Source: Mollicutes bacterium (GTDB lineage: Bacteria > Bacillota_I > Bacilli_A > Izemoplasmatales > Izemoplasmataceae). Taken from it: 6,409 nucleotides of DNA. Under the pieces are notes generated by a model. The model saw only the letters and a program-made list of their open reading frames with translations. It searched no databases and was not told the DNA's origin. This document shows, in pieces, positions 6,021 to 6,409 of the stretch (position 1 is the first letter of the stretch; every line of letters begins with the position of its first letter). The position numbers and the translations under genes are program-made. The stretch spans positions 1 to 6,409 of the forward strand of contig PUKL01000011.1 of assembly GCA_003552275.1 (NCBI GenBank), read 5' to 3'.

Positions 6021-6049
6021 ATCATACCAATAAAAGCGACCGTTTGCAA
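6021..6049 (-). promoter_or_regulatory. Strong promoter with extended -10
   Basis: TTGCAA (6049-6044), a 17-base spacer and TATGAT (6026-6021), preceded by TGG, an extended -10. No start codon with a ribosome binding site follows; a structured RNA does. With readthrough this promoter would give the lipoprotein gene a leader of about 426 bases. Confidence 0.65.
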
Positions 6050-6200
6050 GGTGTTAATCGCAAAGAAAGCGCTATACAAAAGCTTCCGCTTTGTTTCAGC
6101 GTCTCCGAACAGCCACCAAGAAGGGGCCAGAGAGCGAAAGAAAGCCGAAGAAGCCTCGGATTTGAAAAAATTGCAAATTGGTCTTCTCCCCCTAGACAAA
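6050..6200. other. Stretch with no supported gene
   Basis: Frames on both strands are open here but none has a ribosome binding site at usable spacing, and all collide with the promoter or terminator on either side. A small hairpin with a GGAA loop (AAAGC-GGAA-GCTTT on the minus strand) lies near 6076-6090. Nothing else stands out. Confidence 0.4.
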
Positions 6201-6221
6201 ACGGGCGGAGGGACCGCCCGT
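6201..6221 (-). terminator. Rho-independent terminator after the right-edge membrane protein gene
   Basis: ACGGGCGG (6221-6214), loop TCCCT and CCGCCCGT (6208-6201) form eight perfect pairs, followed by TTTGTC. It lies 47 bases after the upstream gene's stop. This separates that gene from the RNA/lipoprotein region. Confidence 0.7.
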
Positions 6222-6268
6222 GACAAGGATGGAAAGACCCCTTATAAGATATGGGCACGGGGGATTCC

Positions 6269-6409
6269 TTAGCGCGACGCATCCTCCTCCTCGTGATAGC
6301 GTCTCCCGATGAAAAGGACGATGCGGAAATAAAGATGGAGCCCCAGGACCTTCAAGAACAAGAAAGCGAAAAGAAGGATCGTGGCGCGGGCCTCCCGAAA
6401 GATCGTTTC
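6269..6409 (-). CDS. C-terminal end of a membrane protein, N-terminus outside the window
   Basis: The frame is open from the right edge to a TAA at 6269-6271 and gives 46 residues. It holds a charged start (ETIFREARA), one long hydrophobic segment (about residues 10-35, ILLFAFLFLKVLGLHLYFRI) and a polar tail RRYHEEEDASR. This is a typical last transmembrane helix with a cytoplasmic tail. The proper terminator beyond it supports a real gene end. The family cannot be told from this fragment; a flippase, glycosyltransferase or other envelope protein would fit the neighbourhood, but that is a guess. Confidence 0.65.
   Translation of the reverse strand, partial: ETIFREARATILLFAFLFLKVLGLHLYFRIVLFIGRRYHEEEDASR

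Noticed and set aside
5644..6272. Several 70-130-residue frames on both strands in the intergenic region
   Set aside because: None has a ribosome binding site at proper spacing; they are Arg/Ser-rich, overlap each other and run through promoters, terminators or RNA helices.
1..6409. CRISPR arrays, tRNA genes, insertion sequences
   Set aside because: No regularly spaced identical repeats, no tRNA T-loop/acceptor pattern and no transposase-like frame were seen; the only strong direct repeats are coding.

Overview
This window looks like a surface-polymer or cell-envelope locus from a low-to-moderate-GC Gram-positive-type bacterium. The evidence is AGGAGG-type ribosome binding sites, sigma-A-type promoters with 17-18 bp spacers, a TTG start behind a good Shine-Dalgarno sequence, and a lipobox signal peptide. 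The main protein combines a collagen-like stalk with GREVEL...WRY modules. From memory, that style is common in Mycoplasmatota/Bacillota relatives such as Acholeplasma or Izemoplasma-like lineages, but the assignment is tentative. All visible genes use TGG for Trp and end in TAA or TAG, so the window does not test for a UGA=Trp code.

Every gene I can support lies on the minus strand. In transcription order (right to left) they are: the last 46 residues of a membrane protein (6409-6269) with its terminator (6221-6201); about 640 bases without a convincing gene (5588-6268), holding two strong promoters, two structured-RNA candidates, a twin palindrome and an unusual ribosome binding site; a 1222-residue acidic lipoprotein (5587-1919) with a terminator (1901-1872); and a separate operon with its own promoter. 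That operon encodes a 121-residue membrane-anchored protein (1766-1401) and, 18 bases later, an O-antigen ligase/polymerase-family membrane protein that runs off the left edge (1382-1).

The lipoprotein has a lipobox Cys, 19 Gly-X-Y triplets, two WRY modules, a linker domain and about ten degenerate 85-110-residue repeats ending in an A-[QE]-D-G-x-T-x-x-Y-type strand. The small protein appears to be one free-standing copy of the same repeat on a membrane anchor. This ties the downstream operon to the lipoprotein by descent as well as position. A reasonable but unproven reading is a surface-display locus in which a long stalked lipoprotein, a short homologue and a Wzy/WaaL/PglL-type enzyme build or decorate the cell surface.

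The least ordinary part is the stretch upstream of the lipoprotein. One candidate RNA folds as a three-way junction whose closing helix uses G-U pairs that only work on the minus-strand transcript. A second folds into a long rod followed by a U-rich stretch, and its 3' arm could alternatively pair with a second copy of its partner. Either could be an independent small RNA or part of a regulatory leader for the lipoprotein.
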